A stretch of DNA of 64,000 nt from CAYSGX01 sp964518215 (lineage in GTDB: Bacteria > Bacteroidota > Bacteroidia > Chitinophagales > CAIOSU01): contig CAZFFP010000006.1 in NCBI GenBank assembly GCA_964518215.1, positions 14,600 through 78,599 on the forward strand. The letters are read 5' to 3'. Made by a program: the position numbers and the translations under genes. Positions 8,366 to 16,670 of the stretch are shown piece by piece. Numbering within the stretch: the stretch's first letter is position 1; the number at the start of each line of letters is the position of its first letter. The notes under the pieces are model-generated. The model was not told the DNA's origin. It did no database searches and was given only the letters and a program-made list of their open reading frames with translations.

Positions 8366-9160
8366 TTGTTTAGTGACAAATCATTATTGTTTTTACAACT
8401 TCGCTTTCTGAAATATTTATATGTAGCATTCCTTCTGTTTTCTTTTCAAAACGTTTTTTCGCAAACCAAAACCCACCTTCACAATGCTCAGCCTTGGGGC
8501 GGCTATATCTCCTCTACAAGAATACATTCCATATTATCGCTTTGGAACGATGCGCACTATGTTCCGGGTTCATTTTTTATTGGCAGGCATGGTTTGTCCG
8601 CACATTTAAACGAACAAATAACAGCAACCGGAGGATATGCGTGGCTATTTTTATCGCCAAATTTTTCAAATAAACTTATAAGGCCAGAACACCGCCCTTG
8701 GGCACAGTTGGTGTTTAATTTTTCGGTAGGGCAAAAATACCAGGTGCATCATCGGGTGAGGTATGATGCTCGTTTCCGGCAGAATATTGCAGATGAACAA
8801 TTAGTATCGGGTTATGCATTTAACCATCGGCTTCGCTTCATGACCAGCATCAGAAGACCCCTGATAGGAAGTATATTGGGTAAGAAGATACCGTTCATTA
8901 CGATTGGAAATGAAGTATTAATCAATTTCGGGAAAAATATTTTCAATAACAATTTAGACCAGAATAGAACATGGGTTATGTTGGGTTATGAACTTGAAAC
9001 AATAACTTTTCAGTTTGGGTATATGTATCGTTATGTTCCTTTGGCAAAACAGTATTCATATCAACACTATCACGGCATTACACTTTGGGTGAGTCAGGTT
9101 TTTATTACCAAAAAAAATCGCCAAAAATATTTAGAGGAATTGCTGCACAGAGAGCCCTAG
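8366..9160 (+). CDS. DUF2490 family protein, probable outer-membrane beta-barrel
   Basis: A 264-residue exported protein. A hydrophobic N-terminal segment ends in QNVFSQT, a typical signal-peptidase site (AXA-like FSQ). The mature part is rich in alternating aromatic strands (VFNFSVGQKYQVHHRVRYDARF, split across strands, and FQFGYMYRYVPL), as in the DUF2490 family of Bacteroidota, usually interpreted as a small outer-membrane barrel of unknown function. There is no in-frame ATG near the start. Initiation is at the TTG at 8366 or the TTG at 8387; the latter gives a more standard signal-peptide length. It lies between gltA and pyrD on the same strand. Confidence 0.72.
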   Translation: MFSDKSLLFLQLRFLKYLYVAFLLFSFQNVFSQTKTHLHNAQPWGGYISSTRIHSILSLWNDAHYVPGSFFIGRHGLSAHLNEQITATGGYAWLFLSPNFSNKLIRPEHRPWAQLVFNFSVGQKYQVHHRVRYDARFRQNIADEQLVSGYAFNHRLRFMTSIRRPLIGSILGKKIPFITIGNEVLINFGKNIFNNNLDQNRTWVMLGYELETITFQFGYMYRYVPLAKQYSYQHYHGITLWVSQVFITKKNRQKYLEELLHREP

Positions 9161-9251
9161 AGAAAAAAAATAACTTGATTGTTGTATTCAAAGCAGTAGT
9201 TCGGCTATTTAAAATTCTTTTAAAACTACTTTTGCAAAAAAACTTTCTTAG

Positions 9252-10283
9252 TTGTATCAATTTTTTCTCCGACCATTATTTTTTTTGTTAGATGCCGAGC
9301 GGGCACATTATTTCACACTCACATTGTTTCGGGTGCTGCTAAAAATTCCTTTTGCAAAAAATATTTGCCGAGCTTGGTTTTGTGTTAATAATGAAAAATT
9401 AAAAGTTAGCTTGTTCGGGTTGGAATTTCCCAATCCGGTAGGTTTAGCAGCGGGGTTCGACAAGAATGCTGTTTACATGCATGACCTTGCCTGCCTCGGT
9501 TTCGGGTTTATTGAAGTAGGCACAGTTACTCCTTTACCACAATCAGGCAATGAAAAACCAAGATTGTTTAGGTTGCCCAAAGATGCCGCCCTGATAAACC
9601 GCTTAGGCTTCAACAACGATGGTGTACAGGCAGTGGCAGAGCGCTTGAGACATCGTCCGAAAAACATCATTATCGGGGGCAATATTGGCAAGAACAAAAA
9701 TACTCCGAATGAAAAAGCAGTAGATGATTATGAGATATGCTTCACCGCACTATTTGACGTGGTAGATTATTTTACGGTAAATGTAAGTTCACCCAATACA
9801 CCCGGCTTGAGAGCCTTGCAAGACAAAGAACCCCTCCTTCATATTCTAAACCAATTGCAGAAACTCAATCTGCAAAAGCCAACACCCAAACCTATTTTAC
9901 TAAAGATAGCTCCCGACCTAAATGAATCTCAATTGGATGATATTATTGATATTGTCAATCAAACGAAAATCAACGGCATAATAGCCACTAATACTACTAT
10001 TTCGAGAGAAGGATTGAAAACGCCTCCTACAGTTTTAGAAACTTTGGGTATAGGTGGTTTAAGCGGAAAACCTTTGGCAGATAAATCAAATTATGTGATT
10101 GATTATCTGAAACAAAAATCAGATGGGAGGTTTCCAATTGTAGGAGTTGGAGGAATTATGAATGCTGCTGACGCAAGAAAAAAAATGGCATCGGGCGCTA
10201 CATTGATTCAGCTATATACAGGTTTTATTTATGCCGGCCCGACATTAGTGAAAGACATTTGCAAGGCTATTTTGAAACAATGA
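9252..10283 (+). CDS. pyrD: Dihydroorotate dehydrogenase (quinone), class 2
   Basis: Oxidises dihydroorotate to orotate in pyrimidine synthesis and passes electrons to membrane quinone. The 343 residues begin MYQFFLRPLFFLLDAERAHY, the amphipathic membrane-binding N-terminus typical of class 2 enzymes. FMN and substrate motifs follow: VGLAAGFDKNA, FIEVGTVTP, NVSSPNTPGLR with the catalytic serine of class 2, ATNTTISREGL and IVGVGGI. The start is the TTG at 9252, directly after an in-frame TAG at 9249-9251, so no upstream start is possible. A short overlapping reading frame at 9085-9291 is not considered real. Confidence 0.96.
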   Translation: MYQFFLRPLFFLLDAERAHYFTLTLFRVLLKIPFAKNICRAWFCVNNEKLKVSLFGLEFPNPVGLAAGFDKNAVYMHDLACLGFGFIEVGTVTPLPQSGNEKPRLFRLPKDAALINRLGFNNDGVQAVAERLRHRPKNIIIGGNIGKNKNTPNEKAVDDYEICFTALFDVVDYFTVNVSSPNTPGLRALQDKEPLLHILNQLQKLNLQKPTPKPILLKIAPDLNESQLDDIIDIVNQTKINGIIATNTTISREGLKTPPTVLETLGIGGLSGKPLADKSNYVIDYLKQKSDGRFPIVGVGGIMNAADARKKMASGATLIQLYTGFIYAGPTLVKDICKAILKQ

Positions 10284-10405
10284 TGGCTTCAGCCTTTTGC
10301 CAAATGTTGTGTATAGGGTTTTGTGATGTTTTTTGTATCGTAGCTTTTGTCGAATTGCATGTGTATAGATTTGCTTTTAGAGTTTGACAGGATAAGCTAT
10401 CTAAG

Positions 10406-10438
10406 AAATAAAAAATGCCGACCATTTCGGGCCGGCAT
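10406..10438 (-). terminator. Rho-independent terminator of cspA
   Basis: On the minus strand a 9-bp stem ATGCCGGCC/GGTCGGCAT (one G-U pair, 6-nt loop, 10415-10438) is followed by TTTTTATTT. It lies 37 bp past the cspA stop codon. Confidence 0.85.
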
Positions 10439-10475
10439 CGTGTGTTCTTGAGCATTTACTATGCTTCAATTCTAA

Positions 10476-10667
10476 TTACATTAAACGAACGTTTATTGCA
10501 TTAGGTCCTTTTTTGCCTTGTTCAACTTCGAAGGAAACTTTGTCGCCTTCTTTTACATCTTGTTTCAAACCTGAAACATGAACAAAAACTTCTTTGCCTG
10601 ATTCATCGTCAACGATAAAACCAAAGCCTTTGGAGGTGTTGAAAAATTTAACTGTGCCTGTTTTCAT
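10476..10667 (-). CDS. Cold-shock domain protein (CspA family)
   Basis: A 63-residue single cold-shock domain that binds single-stranded RNA/DNA and relieves secondary structure. It starts MKTGTVKFFNTSKGFGFIVD, which contains RNP1 (KGFGFI), and has RNP2 as VFVHVSGL. The usual length is 63-70 residues. The region upstream on the minus strand is AT-rich (10668-10740) and probably forms the 5' leader; no promoter pair was convincing. It is a monocistronic unit closed by the terminator at 10406-10438. Confidence 0.96.
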   Translation of the reverse strand: MKTGTVKFFNTSKGFGFIVDDESGKEVFVHVSGLKQDVKEGDKVSFEVEQGKKGPNAINVRLM

Positions 10668-10847
10668 TGGAAAAAAATTAAAGAATTATAAAATGAACCG
10701 TAAAGTTGCATATAAAAATTTAGTCCAAAGAATTTTTTTGAAATTTAATATTAGGGCCATGTAAAGTTTTAATAATCAGGCTGAAACTTAATGACATCAA
10801 GACCACTGAATTTATTAATAAAGGGTTTTAAACCGAAATATGGGCTA

Positions 10848-11411
10848 TTAAACCTTCATGATATCTACTTCTTTGGCTTCTAACAGCTTTTCAATTTTGG
10901 CTATATAATCGTTGGTAAGGTTTTGCACTCGGGTTTCACCTTCTTTCACATCATCTTCCGGAAGTCCGTCTTTTTGCAAACTTTTAATGGCTTCGTTGGC
11001 ATCGCGCCTGATGTTTCTGATAACAATTTTGGCAAGTTCTCCTTCGCTTTTTGATTTTTTTACCAAATCTTTTCTTCTTTCTTCGGTAAGCGGTGGCAGA
11101 ATGATACGGATGCTTTCGCCATCGTTCATAGGAGTAAGACCGATATTGGAAGCGAAAATCGCTTTTTCAATGGCTTCGAGCATTTTCTTTTCCCAGGGCT
11201 TAATGCTGATGGTTTTGGCATCGGGTGTAGAAACCGTAGCGACATTAGCAATAGGAGAGGCAACTCCGTAATAGTCCACCGAAATGCCATCGAGCATTTG
11301 AGCGCTGGCTTTTCCTGCGCGAATTTTCACCAATTCATCTTCGAGATGGTGCAGCGCTTTACTCATGGATTCTTTGGCTTCATCAAGATATAACTGAACG
11401 TCATCGCTCAT
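10848..11411 (-). CDS. frr: Ribosome recycling factor
   Basis: Splits the post-termination ribosome with EF-G. The 187 residues start MSDDVQLYLDEAKESMSKAL and include LVKIRAGKASAQMLDGISVDYYG and IILPPLTEERRKDLVKK, standard RRF sequence at full family length (about 185). It follows pyrH by 14 bp, the usual bacterial gene order, and the two are surely co-transcribed. No terminator was found in the 180 bp between frr and cspA. Confidence 0.98.
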   Translation of the reverse strand: MSDDVQLYLDEAKESMSKALHHLEDELVKIRAGKASAQMLDGISVDYYGVASPIANVATVSTPDAKTISIKPWEKKMLEAIEKAIFASNIGLTPMNDGESIRIILPPLTEERRKDLVKKSKSEGELAKIVIRNIRRDANEAIKSLQKDGLPEDDVKEGETRVQNLTNDYIAKIEKLLEAKEVDIMKV

Positions 11412-11425
11412 AATAAAGATATTTT

Positions 11426-12133
11426 TCAGTTTGAAACTAAGGTGCCTATGTTTTCGCCCTCCATCACCCGCATCAAATTGCCGGGTTTATTCATATCGAA
11501 CACCAATATCGGAATGGAATTTTCTTCGCACAAGGTGAAGGCTGTTAAATCCATAATATTAAGTTTATTGGCGAGTGCATCCTTGAATGAAAGGGTATTG
11601 TATTTAACGGCATTCGGGTCTTTTTCAGGGTCGGCAGTATAAACGCCATCTACGCGGGTACCTTTCAAAATAACATCGGCTGCAATTTCGATAGCGCGCA
11701 ACGATGCTGCTGTGTCGGTAGTGAAATATGGATTGCCGGTGCCCGCTCCGAAAATTACAATACGGTTTTTTTCCAAATGCCTGATGGCTCTGCGCCTGAT
11801 ATACGGCTCACAGATTTCTTCCATTTTAATAGCACTCATGAGGCGGGTATATAAGCCTGCTTTTTCCAAAGCGCTCTGCAATGCCATGCCGTTGATGACG
11901 GTTGCCAACATGCCCATATAATCGCCCTGGGCGCGGTCAATGCCGTTGTGTTCTGCCTGTAAGCCTCTGAAAATATTGCCTCCGCCAATCACGATGGCTA
12001 TTTCCACCTTTTTCTCTGCAATTTCTCTAATGTCGTTTGCGTATTGTGAAACTATTTGCGAATCAATGCCGAATTGTTTGTTGCCCATGAGCGATTCGCC
12101 ACTCAATTTTAGAAGAATGCGTTTATATTTCAT
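11426..12133 (-). CDS. pyrH: UMP kinase
   Basis: Phosphorylates UMP to UDP; a hexameric amino-acid-kinase-family enzyme specific to bacteria. At 235 residues it has MKYKRILLKLSGESLMG at the N-terminus, the IGGGNIFRG phosphate loop, the AGTGNPYFTTDTAASLRA segment and GTRVDGVYTADPEKDPNA, all diagnostic. It is 14 bp upstream of frr and 44 bp downstream of the MazG-like gene on the same strand. In many genomes pyrH-frr directly follows rpsB-tsf; here those genes are about 44 kb away on the other strand. Confidence 0.98.
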   Translation of the reverse strand: MKYKRILLKLSGESLMGNKQFGIDSQIVSQYANDIREIAEKKVEIAIVIGGGNIFRGLQAEHNGIDRAQGDYMGMLATVINGMALQSALEKAGLYTRLMSAIKMEEICEPYIRRRAIRHLEKNRIVIFGAGTGNPYFTTDTAASLRAIEIAADVILKGTRVDGVYTADPEKDPNAVKYNTLSFKDALANKLNIMDLTAFTLCEENSIPILVFDMNKPGNLMRVMEGENIGTLVSN

Positions 12134-12177
12134 CGGGCGTGAAGATAAAAAAATTAAAGTTTTTTCTGCCGGTTCAT

Positions 12178-12561
12178 TTACTCACTAATAAATGATAAGT
12201 CTGCCGGTTTGAAATTTTTCGACTTCAAAACTTTACCGTCTTCGCGATACACGGGCTTACCGTTATCATCGAGTTTCGACATGTTGGAGCGATGCACTTC
12301 ATCGAAAACTTCCTCAAACACCTCTTGCAAACCATGCGCCACCACCGTTCCGAAAAGCGTGTAGGCTATATCGGCTAATTCTTTAGCTACCTGTCTGAGG
12401 TCTTCTTCGGTAGCGGCCTTTTCATATTCTTTCACTTCTTCGTGCAGAATATTGGTTCGCAATTTCACTACTTCCGAAGGAATATCCCAGCGCGGCTGTT
12501 CTTCGGCATACACACCAAACGAGCGATGCCATTGGCGAACCATGTCTAATTGTTTTTTCAT
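12178..12561 (-). CDS. MazG-like nucleotide pyrophosphohydrolase
   Basis: A 127-residue all-alpha NTP/PRA-pyrophosphohydrolase-fold protein. The metal-binding signature is visible as EExxE (E41, E42, E45 in HEEVKEYEKA) followed by ExxD (E61, D64 in KELADIAY), the MazG/PRA-PH pattern. The C-terminal YREDGKVLKSKNFKPADL is a conserved tail seen in a bacterial subfamily annotated only as phosphoribosyl-ATP-pyrophosphohydrolase-like. It is too short to be MazG itself (two domains). It is probably a house-cleaning nucleotide hydrolase; the substrate is unknown. It starts 7 bp after the metH module ends, so the two are translationally close. Confidence 0.88.
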   Translation of the reverse strand: MKKQLDMVRQWHRSFGVYAEEQPRWDIPSEVVKLRTNILHEEVKEYEKAATEEDLRQVAKELADIAYTLFGTVVAHGLQEVFEEVFDEVHRSNMSKLDDNGKPVYREDGKVLKSKNFKPADLSFISE

Positions 12562-12568
12562 GTTTATA

Positions 12569-13600
12569 TCAACTAGCAGTTATTGAAGTTGTCATTCGGC
12601 TGATTTTCCTCGGCTCATATTTAGCAGCCAATGCTGCCATTACTTTGATATGCTCGGGAGTGGTGCCGCAGCATCCACCTAAAATATTTACCAATCCTTC
12701 TTTCAAAAACTCTTCTACCTGAGCGCCCATAATTTCCGGGGTTTCGTCATATTGTCCCATTTCGTTGGGCAAGCCCGCATTGGGATAAACGCTCACATAA
12801 CAGGTTGCCTGTTGCGAAAGAATCTGCAAATATGGCCGCATGGCAGATGCGCCTAAGGCACAGTTTAATCCAATACTCAACAAAGGCGCGTGCATCACCG
12901 AAATCAAAAACGCTTCGGTGGTTTGTCCGCTCAAAGTTCTTCCGCTGGCATCGGTAATGGTTCCCGAAATCATCACAGGTACTTCCATTTCAGGCTGCTC
13001 TTCAAACAATTCCATGATGGCATACAATGCAGCCTTGGCATTCAACGTGTCGAATACTGTTTCTACCAAAAGAATATCGGCTCCGCCTTCGAGCAAAGCC
13101 ACGGACTGCTCTCGATATGCTTTTACTAATTCATCGAAACTGATGCCGCGAAAACCCGGGTCGTTGACATCGGGGCTGATAGATGCCGTGCGGTTGGTGG
13201 GTCCCATCGCACCGGCTACAAAGCGAGGTTTGTCGGGATTTTTAGCCGTGTATTCATCACAAGCCTGTCGCGCAATTTTTGCGCTTTCGTAATTGATGTC
13301 ATACACCAAATGCTCCAAACCGTAATCGGCTTGCGCAATGGTAGTGCCGCTGAAAGTGTTGGTTTCAACTATATCGCTGCCCGCTTCGAGATATTCTTTG
13401 TGAATAGCAAGAATAATATCGGGGCGCGTAATGGAAAGTAAATCGTTGTTGCCTTTGAGCGATTTGGTATGTTGCTGCAATGATTCATTTCTGAAATCTT
13501 TTTCTTCAAGATTATAGCGTTGAATCATGGTTCCCATAGCACCATCCAGAACAAGAATGCGTTTTTCAAGAAGTTGTTGCAATTGTTGTTTTTTATTCAT
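12569..13600 (-). CDS. Methionine synthase homocysteine-methyltransferase module (MetH N-terminal part)
   Basis: A 343-residue protein equivalent to the first domain of cobalamin-dependent methionine synthase, carrying LVLDGAMGTMIQRYNL, DIVETNTFSGTTIAQADYGL and FVAGAMGPTNRTASISPDV. The zinc thiolates are intact: Cys in GLNCALGA and the Cys pair in GGCCGTTPEHI. The folate, cobalamin and reactivation domains are absent, and no fragment of them lies next to this gene, so the remaining modules must be encoded elsewhere or the protein works with a separate methyl donor. I chose the ATG at 13600 (MNKKQQLQQLLEKR) because the 13 codons before it (from 13639) have no family support. No cobalamin or SAM riboswitch fits in the 58 bp upstream. 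Confidence 0.92.
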   Translation of the reverse strand: MNKKQQLQQLLEKRILVLDGAMGTMIQRYNLEEKDFRNESLQQHTKSLKGNNDLLSITRPDIILAIHKEYLEAGSDIVETNTFSGTTIAQADYGLEHLVYDINYESAKIARQACDEYTAKNPDKPRFVAGAMGPTNRTASISPDVNDPGFRGISFDELVKAYREQSVALLEGGADILLVETVFDTLNAKAALYAIMELFEEQPEMEVPVMISGTITDASGRTLSGQTTEAFLISVMHAPLLSIGLNCALGASAMRPYLQILSQQATCYVSVYPNAGLPNEMGQYDETPEIMGAQVEEFLKEGLVNILGGCCGTTPEHIKVMAALAAKYEPRKISRMTTSITAS

Positions 13601-13658
13601 CGGAGCAAATACATTTTGTTTTGAAAAGAATACCAACAAGGAATTGAAAATTCCGTTC

Positions 13659-15524
13659 TCAATCGGCTTTAAATTTTACCATCCACTTTTCTTTGTTCTG
13701 CCAATCGGGTTGTTCGGTTTTGTTGAACACAAAATTACCAATCACCAGATAATCCATTTCGGTGCTCATGAAGCAACGGTAGGCATCGTGAGGCGTGCAA
13801 ACCATCGGTTCGCCCCGAACATTGAAACTCGTATTCACCAGCAAGCCATAGCCGGTTTGTTGTTTAAATGCCTGAAGCAAATTCCAATAGCGCGGATTGG
13901 TTTCTTTATGAACCGTTTGAATGCGGGCAGAAAAATCGAGATGCGTAATAGAAGGAATATCGCTGCGCTGAAAATAGAGCCGGTCCCACAAAGGCAGTTT
14001 GTGATAATTTTGAGGAAGCGACTTCCGTCTTTCGTTTTTTACCGGAGCTACCAAAAGCATGTAAGGCGAATCGGTTTCCAATTCAAAATAATCGCTCACT
14101 TCTTCGCTCAGCACCGATGGCGCAAAAGGGCGAAACCCTTCGCGGTATTTGATTTTGAGGTTGAGTTTTTTCTGCATGTCGGCATTGCGCGCATCGCCTA
14201 AAATGCTGCGGTTGCCCAATGCTCTTGGACCAAATTCCATTCTGCCCTGAAACCAGCCTAACACATTTCCTTCGGCAATTTTTGAAGCCATTTCTTTGCA
14301 GAGATATTCTTCGTTGGCGTATTGAATATAAACCGCTTTCACTTTGCGGCACATCAAATCAATTTCTTTATCTGAATATGAAGGACCGAGATAAGAGCCT
14401 GACATGGAATCATGCTTGTGGCTCACCTTTCTTTCTTCATCAAAATACATGTGGCTTGCCGCTAATGCCGCACCGAGAGCGCCACCGGCATCGCCTGCAG
14501 CGGGTTGTATGTAAATGTTTTTGAAAATTCCTGCTTTCAAAAGTTTTCCGTTGGCAACACAGTTCAGCGCCACACCACCTGCCATGCAGAGGTTTTCTGC
14601 TCCTGTGAGCCTTTGCGCTTCGGTTGCCATCTTCAACACTATTTCTTCGGTTACCTGCTGAATGGCAAGCGCCATATTGCAATGGTGTTGCTGCAATTCT
14701 TCTTCGGCATCTCTCCTTTTGAATCCGAAAAGTTTTTCCCACTTATGGTCGTGCGCCATGCGCAACCCGGTGGCGTAATTGAAATAAGTTTGATTGAGCC
14801 ATATCGAACCATCGGGCTTAATGTCCACCAATTCTTTTTTAATCAACTCGACAAACTTTTCTGTTTCTTCCGAGCCGGGAATGCCATAAGGCGCTAAGCC
14901 CATCAGCTTGTATTCGCCCGAATTGACGGTGAAGCCCAGATAGTAAGTAAACGCGCTGTAGAGCAAACCCACCGAATGTGGGAAATTCAGTTCTTTCAGA
15001 ATGCTGATGTTGCCTCTCTTGCCCAACCCGATAGAGGCGGTGCACCATTCGCCCACGCCATCAATGGTGAGTATGGCAGAGGTTTCATAAGGCGAAGGAA
15101 AAAACGCGCTTGCGGCATGTGATAAATGATGTTCGGGAAACAGCAAGCGCACTTGTTTTTTGTTATAAGCGCCTACTTCTTTCAACCCATCGTAAATGAG
15201 TTTTTTCAAAAACATTTTTTCGTTGAGCCAAACGGGAATGGCTTTCAGAAAAGAAACCAATCCTTTGGGTGCAAAGGCATAATAGGTTTCCAACAATCGC
15301 TCGAATTTGAGCAGGGGCTTATCGTAAAAAACTACGGCATCTAACTCGTCAATTTCAAGACCGGCTTCTTCCAAACAATATTTGATGGCATTTACCGGAA
15401 AATCGGGCGTATGTTTTTCACGGGTGAACCGCTCTTCCTGCGCAGCGGCAACTATTTTTCCGCCAATAGTTATGGCAGCGGCAGAGTCGTGATAGAAAGC
15501 AGAAATGCCGAGTATTTTTTTCAT
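13659..15524 (-). CDS. Carbamoyltransferase (NodU/CmcH family)
   Basis: Transfers a carbamoyl group from carbamoyl phosphate, through a carbamoyl-adenylate, to a hydroxyl of a sugar or small molecule. The 621 residues span the Kae1/HypF-like ATPase-fold domain (MKKILGISAFYHDSAAAI, FPEHHLSHAASAFFPSP with the metal histidines, LTIDGVGEW, AGGVALNCVANGK) and the C-terminal carbamoyltransferase domain (WFQGRMEFGPRALGNRSI, LLVNTSFNVRGEPMV). It is full length. The ATG at 15524 follows an exact TAnnTTTG box (TAGCTTTG, complement of 15530-15537) after 5 nt. Upstream neighbours on the same strand (protease, glycosyltransferase, acyltransferase) suggest a glycan acceptor, but this is inference. Confidence 0.95.
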   Translation of the reverse strand: MKKILGISAFYHDSAAAITIGGKIVAAAQEERFTREKHTPDFPVNAIKYCLEEAGLEIDELDAVVFYDKPLLKFERLLETYYAFAPKGLVSFLKAIPVWLNEKMFLKKLIYDGLKEVGAYNKKQVRLLFPEHHLSHAASAFFPSPYETSAILTIDGVGEWCTASIGLGKRGNISILKELNFPHSVGLLYSAFTYYLGFTVNSGEYKLMGLAPYGIPGSEETEKFVELIKKELVDIKPDGSIWLNQTYFNYATGLRMAHDHKWEKLFGFKRRDAEEELQQHHCNMALAIQQVTEEIVLKMATEAQRLTGAENLCMAGGVALNCVANGKLLKAGIFKNIYIQPAAGDAGGALGAALAASHMYFDEERKVSHKHDSMSGSYLGPSYSDKEIDLMCRKVKAVYIQYANEEYLCKEMASKIAEGNVLGWFQGRMEFGPRALGNRSILGDARNADMQKKLNLKIKYREGFRPFAPSVLSEEVSDYFELETDSPYMLLVAPVKNERRKSLPQNYHKLPLWDRLYFQRSDIPSITHLDFSARIQTVHKETNPRYWNLLQAFKQQTGYGLLVNTSFNVRGEPMVCTPHDAYRCFMSTEMDYLVIGNFVFNKTEQPDWQNKEKWMVKFKAD

Positions 15525-15711
15525 CGGGGCAAAGCTACTTTTTTATCTGTTGCTCTTTGCCTGTGTAAGCATTTTATTTTGTTTGATAGCCTACTAATTT
15601 TGAGTCAATCTTAGAAGAATTATTCAGTTATATTCTGTGATTGGCAACAAGGTAAAGAACTTATTTTTTTGTTTCCACTCAGACAAATGCATAATGAAAT
15701 CACAAACGATT

Positions 15712-16620
15712 TTAAACTTTACTTCCCGTGTTTTTGTAAAACACCGAGAGCAAATAAAAACAAATGGCGGTAGCCCCCAATGCCAACATAGGCGGTATGG
15801 AAGTTTCGGCTTCAATATCGACCCGAGTAACATTTTTCTGATACAGATACAGCACCACTACCTGCGCACCGTTATGAAACAAATGTGCCGCTACCGGATA
15901 CCAGATATTGCCCGACCAAACAAACAAATAGCCAAACAAAATTCCCAGAAACAATCGGGGTAAAAATCCATAAAACTGAAAATGAATAAAACTGAAAACT
16001 ATGGCAGTCATGAACACTGCCAAATGCACATTGCGATACAATGATGTGAGTACCTGAAGCATAGCGCCTCTGAAGAAAAATTCTTCAGCTAAAGCAGGAA
16101 TAATTGCTACCATGATGAAGTTGAGCACAAACGATTGCCACGAATGCATTTGCAGCAGTGATTTTAAAACCGCCTCCTGTTTTTTTTCGCTTTCAAATAA
16201 AAACTGCTCCAACTGCGAAAGGAAAGATGGCAATTGCATTTTTTGATTCAGTTCGAGCATCGAAAAAATAAATGGAGCTGCGCTGAGCACTATGAACAAA
16301 CAAAGCAATATCAAAAAAACTGCGGGCATTCCCGTGGCTCCCAGATAGCCGGCAGGTTTGTCTCCGATAAAATATGCAAACATTATTGCCGGCACTAAAA
16401 AAGCTCCGAGCGACATAAAGATTTGCATCATTTTTAAAAACTTGGCGGGTAAACTACCCGAAAGCAGTTTTTCCGAAACGGCTTCTACACTCTCAAGTCC
16501 GTAAAAAGAAATTAATCCGGCAGCGAGCAACATGTTAACGGCTGTATAGCACAAAAACCACAATACAATCAAAAAGAAAAACTGAAAAAACGGGCTGCGT
16601 CCTGCTAAAAATCCTTTCAA
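15712..16620 (-). CDS. CPBP-family intramembrane metalloprotease
   Basis: A 302-residue polytopic membrane protein of the CPBP (CAAX protease/bacteriocin-processing, ABI) family. About seven hydrophobic segments can be seen. The three conserved motifs occur in order: EEFFFRGAML (glutamate pair plus arginine), FSFIHFQFYGF (histidine) and YPVAAHLFHNGAQ (histidine/asparagine). The start is a TTG at 16618-16620 giving MKGFLAGRSPFFQFF; no ATG is available in frame upstream. It lies 50 bp after the glycosyltransferase gene on the same strand. Substrates of these proteases in Bacteroidota are unknown. Confidence 0.92.
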   Translation of the reverse strand: MKGFLAGRSPFFQFFFLIVLWFLCYTAVNMLLAAGLISFYGLESVEAVSEKLLSGSLPAKFLKMMQIFMSLGAFLVPAIMFAYFIGDKPAGYLGATGMPAVFLILLCLFIVLSAAPFIFSMLELNQKMQLPSFLSQLEQFLFESEKKQEAVLKSLLQMHSWQSFVLNFIMVAIIPALAEEFFFRGAMLQVLTSLYRNVHLAVFMTAIVFSFIHFQFYGFLPRLFLGILFGYLFVWSGNIWYPVAAHLFHNGAQVVVLYLYQKNVTRVDIEAETSIPPMLALGATAICFYLLSVFYKNTGSKV

Positions 16621-16670
16621 AACTTTGCTTTTAAGTTTACAAAAATATATGGGTGTGGTTCAATATTTTT

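Noticed and set aside
9085..9291. 68-codon frame overlapping the DUF2490 and pyrD genes
   Set aside because: It overlaps the 3' end of one gene and the 5' end of the next out of frame and has no recognisable product.
13601..13658. Cobalamin or SAM riboswitch in front of the metH module
   Set aside because: Only 58 bp separate it from the upstream gene, and no conserved riboswitch core is visible.
14083..14742. Arg/Cys/His-rich frames antisense or out of phase to the carbamoyltransferase gene
   Set aside because: Composition is typical of shadow frames, and the underlying strand encodes a clear 621-residue enzyme.
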